Source of the DNA: an uncultured Prevotellaceae bacterium | Lineage (GTDB): Bacteria > Bacteroidota > Bacteroidia > Bacteroidales > Bacteroidaceae | Length of the DNA stretch: 64,000 nucleotides | Reading direction: 5' to 3' | Assembly (NCBI GenBank): GCA_900316265.1 | Contig: ONCH01000025.1 | Coordinates: 43,401-107,400, forward strand | In this document: positions 60,940 through 64,000 of the stretch, one piece after another | How the letters are laid out: each line of letters begins with the position of its first letter | Numbering within the stretch: position 1 is the first letter of the stretch | The notes under the pieces: model-generated | The model's input: only the letters and a program-made list of their open reading frames with translations | What the model was told of the DNA's origin: nothing | Database searches by the model: none | Position numbers and translations under genes: made by a program

Positions 60940-61082
60940 ATACAACTGATACAGAGCTGGCTACAACTAATACAGACATGGCTACAGCTAATACAGACAT
61001 GGCTACAGCTAATACAGACATGGCTACAGCTAATACAGACATGGCTACAGCTAATACAGACATGGACCTGTATCAGCTGTAT
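60940..61082. repeat. Tandem 21-bp CTACAGCTAATACAGACATGG array (island C)
   Basis: Six tandem 21-bp units lie at 60940-61065. The last four are identical and the first two diverged. A closing inverted copy, CTGTATCAGCTGTAT, follows at 61068-61082. The CAGCT(A/G)ATAC core is that of the arrays in islands A and B. The unit length is a multiple of three, so it leaves a frame open (repeated TANTDMA), but nothing else supports coding. It is not CRISPR because there are no variable spacers. Confidence 0.75.
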
Positions 61083-61189
61083 ATTTCGAAAAAAAAGTAG
61101 GAAATCCGCCTTTTGTCGTTTCCGACTCATTTTTTGTATACATAAGAGGAAAAAAGTGGGATAAAGTTTGTGTGATATAGATTTTTTTT

Positions 61190-61222
61190 CATTAGTGTCC
61201 CGTTAAAATCGGGACACTAATG
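61190..61222. repeat. Perfect 13-bp inverted repeat
   Basis: CATTAGTGTCCCG and CGGGACACTAATG flank a TTAAAAT core. The hairpin has T residues before it and no T-tract after it, so it is not a normal terminator on either strand. It could be the joined or residual ends of a mobile element. Confidence 0.6.
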
Positions 61223-61278
61223 AATTTGAATTTACTTATAAAGATACGAATTTTTCTTGAAAAATAGAAAATTATTTG

Positions 61279-61286
61279 TAATTTTG
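61279..61286 (+). promoter_or_regulatory. -7 element of the EamA transporter gene
   Basis: TAATTTTG fits TAnnTTTG and lies 19 bases before ATG 61306. Confidence 0.55.
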
Positions 61287-61305
61287 CAGCCGAAAACGAA
61301 CGATA

Positions 61306-62226
61306 ATGAAAAACAACAAAGCACTTATAGCCCATCTTTCGATGTTTGGTGCCTGTGCCTTCTGGGGGCTGATGGCACCTTTGGGCAAGGATGCGATGAC
61401 CCACGGACTCGACGGACTGACGATGGTGTCCTTCCGTGTGCTGGGCGGCTGTATCCTCTTCTGGCTGACATCGCTCTTCATCAAGAAAGAGCAAGTACCG
61501 ACAAAAGACAAACTGATGTTTATTGGTGCCGCTGTGTTCGGCCTGGTTACAAACCAGTGCTGTTACACCATCGGCCTGAGTATCACCTCGCCCATCAATG
61601 CCTCGATTGTCACCACATCGATGCCAATCTTCGCCATGATTCTCGCGGCCCTGATTCTGAAGGAGCCGATTACGGGCAAGAAAGCCTTGGGTGTGCTGAT
61701 GGGTTGTAGTGGAGCACTGATTCTGATACTTACCTCTGCATCGGCAGTTTCTGACAAGGTGGGTGATATCCGAGGCGACCTACTTTGTCTGGCAGCACAG
61801 TTCTCGTTCGCACTCTACCTGTCATTATTTAATCCGCTGATACGTCGTTATTCCGTCTTCACCATCAACAAGTGGATGTTCTTCTGGGCCACGCTTCTTG
61901 TCATACCATTTACCTTCGGCCATGTGAAGGATGTCGTAAGCAGGCCAATACCTGCTACAACATGGTGGGAGGCGGCTTATGTCGTGGTCTTTGGCACTTA
62001 TCTGGGATATATCCTAACGATGATTGGTCAGAAGACGCTACGCCCAACGGTAGTGTCAGTCTATAACTATGTTCAGCCCATCGTCTCTGTCGTTGTTTCT
62101 GTCCTGACAGGCCTTGGTATCCTGAAACCCTCCCACGCCCTCGCAGTTATTCTGGTGTTCACGGGTGTATGGTTAGTCACCAAGTCCCGCAGCCGTCAGG
62201 ATATGGAAAAACTGACGCAGAAATAA
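61306..62226 (+). CDS. EamA/DMT family transporter
   Basis: The 306-residue membrane protein has ten hydrophobic helices in two EamA halves. The first runs from HLSMFGACAFWGLMAPLGKD to KKALGVLMGCSGALILI, and the second from GDLLCLAAQFSFALYLSLF to HALAVILVFTGVWLVTKSRS. Members export amino acids, metabolites or nucleosides. The substrate cannot be read from sequence. The gene stands alone between repeat island C and a bidirectional terminator. Confidence 0.88.
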   Translation: MKNNKALIAHLSMFGACAFWGLMAPLGKDAMTHGLDGLTMVSFRVLGGCILFWLTSLFIKKEQVPTKDKLMFIGAAVFGLVTNQCCYTIGLSITSPINASIVTTSMPIFAMILAALILKEPITGKKALGVLMGCSGALILILTSASAVSDKVGDIRGDLLCLAAQFSFALYLSLFNPLIRRYSVFTINKWMFFWATLLVIPFTFGHVKDVVSRPIPATTWWEAAYVVVFGTYLGYILTMIGQKTLRPTVVSVYNYVQPIVSVVVSVLTGLGILKPSHALAVILVFTGVWLVTKSRSRQDMEKLTQK

Positions 62227-62294
62227 AAATTCTGAGAAAAAATTTACTGGGAATGTTGCACATATCGGGAAGGAAATGACAGTATGATACAGAA

Positions 62295-62329
62295 AAAGGG
62301 GATACACCAAATTAGGCGTATCCCCTTTA
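62295..62329 (+). terminator. Bidirectional terminator between EamA and acyl-CoA dehydrogenase genes
   Basis: AAAGGGGATAC/GTATCCCCTTT plus an inner CC/GG pair form a strong stem with an AAATTA loop and A/T-rich flanks. Confidence 0.85.
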
Positions 62330-62349
62330 TTGATATCGGTAAACTGAGA

Positions 62350-64000
62350 TTATTCAGCAACTTCTTCAGCGGCCTTAAATGAAGCCAAGTCCTCTACCTG
62401 GAATGCCTTGATGTAAGCGCTCTTGCCGAGAACATCCTCCTCAGTCATGCGAACGTAAACATTGGCACTCTTCTCGAAGAGCTCAGGAGCCTTGGTAGCG
62501 TCGCGCAGGATGAGCAGGCTCATTACCAGCTCGGCAGTCATGTCATAAAGACGGCGAGCAAGGAAGTCCTGAGCGTCCTGATTCTCGAGAGCCTTGACAT
62601 TGTTAAGAGCCTCCTCGTAAACGGGGATGAGCTTCTCAACACGAGCCTTCAGGTTCTTCAGGCTATCACTAACCTCGAGAGCAGCGGCCATGTCCTTGAT
62701 GTTGTTGAGCATGGTGCCGTTGGTGATGTAGCGGATAGCAGCTACAACCTGCAGCTGGGTGGTACCCTCGTAGATAGAGAAGATACGTGCGTCGCGGAAC
62801 AGGCGCTGGCTCTTGTACTCCATGATGAAGCCCGAACCACCGTGGATGCTGATAGCATCGTAAGCGTTCTGGTTGGCGTACTCAGAGTTCATACCCTTGG
62901 CCAGTGGTGTGAAGGCATCGGCCAGGCGCTGATACTTCTTGAGCTCCTGCTTCTCCTCGGGAGTGAGCTTGCGGTCGCGCTCGATATCCTCGAGGCACTT
63001 GTAGATGTCAACGTAAGCAGCTGTCTCGTACAGCAGTGAACGACCAGCATCGAGCTTGGCCTTCATGCGAGAGAGCATATCGTAAACAGCGGGGAAGTTG
63101 ATGATCTTGTCGCCAAACTGCTGACGCTCCTTAGCGTAAGCCAGACCCTCGTTGTAAGCCTCCTGCTCAACACCTACAGACTGTGCGGCGATACCCAGAC
63201 GGGCACCATTCATCAGAGCCATCACGTACTTGATCAGACCCAGACGTGTGCTACCGCAGAGCTCTGCCTTAGCGTTCTTATAAGTGAGCTCACAGGTAGG
63301 TGAGCCGTGGATACCCAGCTTGTGCTCGATGTGACGAACGTCAACACCGCCCTGGCGCTTGTCGTAGATGAACATGGAAAGACCACGTCCGTCCTTGGTG
63401 CCCTCCTCAGAACGAGCCAGCACGAGGTGGATGTCAGAGTCACCATTGGTGATGAAGCGCTTAACACCATTTAGGCGCCAGCAGTTCTCCTTCTCATCGA
63501 AGGTGGCCTTCAGCATGACGCGCTGCAGGTCAGAACCAGCATCAGGCTCAGTCAAGTCCATTGACATACCCTCACCAGCGCAAACGCGGGGGATGTACTT
63601 CTGGCGCTGCTCCTCTGAACCGAACTCGTAAAGCGTGTCGATACAGCTCTGCAAGCTCCAGATGTTCTGGAAACCGGCATCGGCAGCAGAAATCATCTCA
63701 GAGAGCATAGAGAATACTGCGTTAGGCAGGTTCAGACCGCCGTAACGGCGAGGCATTGATACACCCCACAGACCAGCCTTACGGGTGGCGTCGAGGTTCT
63801 CGTAAGTCTTAGAGGCGTAGATCATACGACCGTTCTCGAGGTGTGGACCTTCAAGGTCAACGCTCTCAGAGTTTGGCTCGATGATGTTAGCTGCCACGTC
63901 ACCGGTGATGTCGAGAATCTGCTTGTAGTTCTCGATGGCATCGCCCAGGTCAACAGGGGCATAGTCATATTCTTTCGCATCAGCGAAACCCTTTTCTTTC
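62350..64000 (-). CDS. Acyl-CoA dehydrogenase family protein (5' end beyond window)
   Basis: The frame enters from the right edge (first full codon at 63999) and runs 549 residues to the stop. Visible features are the FAD/substrate region MDLTEPDAGSDLQRVMLKAT, WRLNGVKRFITNGDSD, GSPTCELTYKNA, GARLGIAAQSVGV and SIHGGSGFIMEYKSQRLFRD. ARIFSIYEGTTQLQ follows, whose Glu is the catalytic base in medium-chain types. An extra C-terminal helical domain (about the last 130 residues) matches the longer FadE-like or ACDH_C group. It oxidises acyl-CoA using an electron-transfer flavoprotein. The true start lies outside the window. Confidence 0.9.
   Translation of the reverse strand, partial: KEKGFADAKEYDYAPVDLGDAIENYKQILDITGDVAANIIEPNSESVDLEGPHLENGRMIYASKTYENLDATRKAGLWGVSMPRRYGGLNLPNAVFSMLSEMISAADAGFQNIWSLQSCIDTLYEFGSEEQRQKYIPRVCAGEGMSMDLTEPDAGSDLQRVMLKATFDEKENCWRLNGVKRFITNGDSDIHLVLARSEEGTKDGRGLSMFIYDKRQGGVDVRHIEHKLGIHGSPTCELTYKNAKAELCGSTRLGLIKYVMALMNGARLGIAAQSVGVEQEAYNEGLAYAKERQQFGDKIINFPAVYDMLSRMKAKLDAGRSLLYETAAYVDIYKCLEDIERDRKLTPEEKQELKKYQRLADAFTPLAKGMNSEYANQNAYDAISIHGGSGFIMEYKSQRLFRDARIFSIYEGTTQLQVVAAIRYITNGTMLNNIKDMAAALEVSDSLKNLKARVEKLIPVYEEALNNVKALENQDAQDFLARRLYDMTAELVMSLLILRDATKAPELFEKSANVYVRMTEEDVLGKSAYIKAFQVEDLASFKAAEEVAE

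Noticed and set aside
60940-61082. CRISPR array
   Set aside because: Units are directly adjacent without variable spacers, and no cas genes are in the window.
60855-61100. Open frame encoding a repeated TANTDMA peptide
   Set aside because: It is open only because the tandem unit is 21 bp. There is no promoter or coding-like composition outside the repeat, and the same array type in islands A and B is not coding.

Overview
This window looks like chromosome of a Bacteroidota, most likely Prevotellaceae (Prevotella or a close relative). Three things point there. Many genes are preceded by the Bacteroidetes -7 element TAnnTTTG, often 19-20 bp after a TTTG. Envelope genes of families common in Bacteroidales are dense (TonB-type barrels, DUF5689, DUF4890, DUF4923, DUF3078, DUF4421, DUF5020, DUF4886). 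Lipoproteins have short signal peptides. Genus is an inference from gene content; no rRNA gene is present. I see no prophage, integrase, intact insertion sequence or CRISPR array.

Layout. 1-2308: edge of a Gly/Ser-rich + strand gene, a histidine phosphatase, uridine kinase and a secreted EEP-family nuclease, the last three on the minus strand. 2479-8547: a plus operon with a TonB-type barrel and two OB-fold-rich lipoproteins. 8609-9010: repeat island A. 9097-11980: ribosomal protein L31 type B, a NUC1-type nuclease lipoprotein, and glutathione peroxidase with thioredoxin reductase. 12376-16328: an unusual AraC-type regulator, a sodium/solute symporter and TrpB2. 16428-25485: a large TonB-type barrel, AroB, DUF4890, a DciA-like protein, DUF4923, RecF, a TPR protein, RibH and DUF1573. 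25548-32768: DUF3078, YidC, a broken DUF1846 gene, DUF1015, a YigZ-type protein and a formate/nitrite-type channel. 32805-33832: repeat island B. 33833-36798: two envelope proteins, a structured RNA, two tiny overlapping genes and a nuclease-like gene with an antisense sRNA candidate. 36911-41813: a five-gene minus operon. 41901-48745: membrane protein, HisB, nucleotidyltransferase, LigA-like ligase, MetY and an HExxH protein, followed by tRNA-Gln(CUG). 49019-54684: RsfS, FtsH, CdsA, a GH5 glycosidase, a short sigma factor and DUF4886. 54681-57607: SemiSWEET, SurE, LpxB and DUF5020. 57647-60648: divergent adenine and guanine deaminases. 60663-61222: repeat island C. 61306-64000: an EamA transporter and a partial acyl-CoA dehydrogenase.

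How it fits together. Most of the window is housekeeping (ribosome, membrane biogenesis, cofactors, amino acids, repair). Two themes stand out. First, 1256-10392 groups two exported nucleases of unrelated families with a TonB-type barrel and OB-fold surface lipoproteins. This could be a system for capturing and degrading extracellular nucleic acid, and uridine kinase, SurE and both purine deaminases in the window could use the products. Second, three intergenic islands (8.6, 33.1 and 60.7 kb) share a two-part repeat layout: a 230-380 bp element with terminal inverted repeats, a 40-50 bp linker, and an array of short words around CAGCTG. A separate hairpin repeat sits behind two genes and, in frame, inside lpxB.

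Several genes carry lesions (shortened L31, out-of-frame deletion in DUF1846, probable 1-nt slip in the nuclease-like gene). These could be biological or assembly errors.
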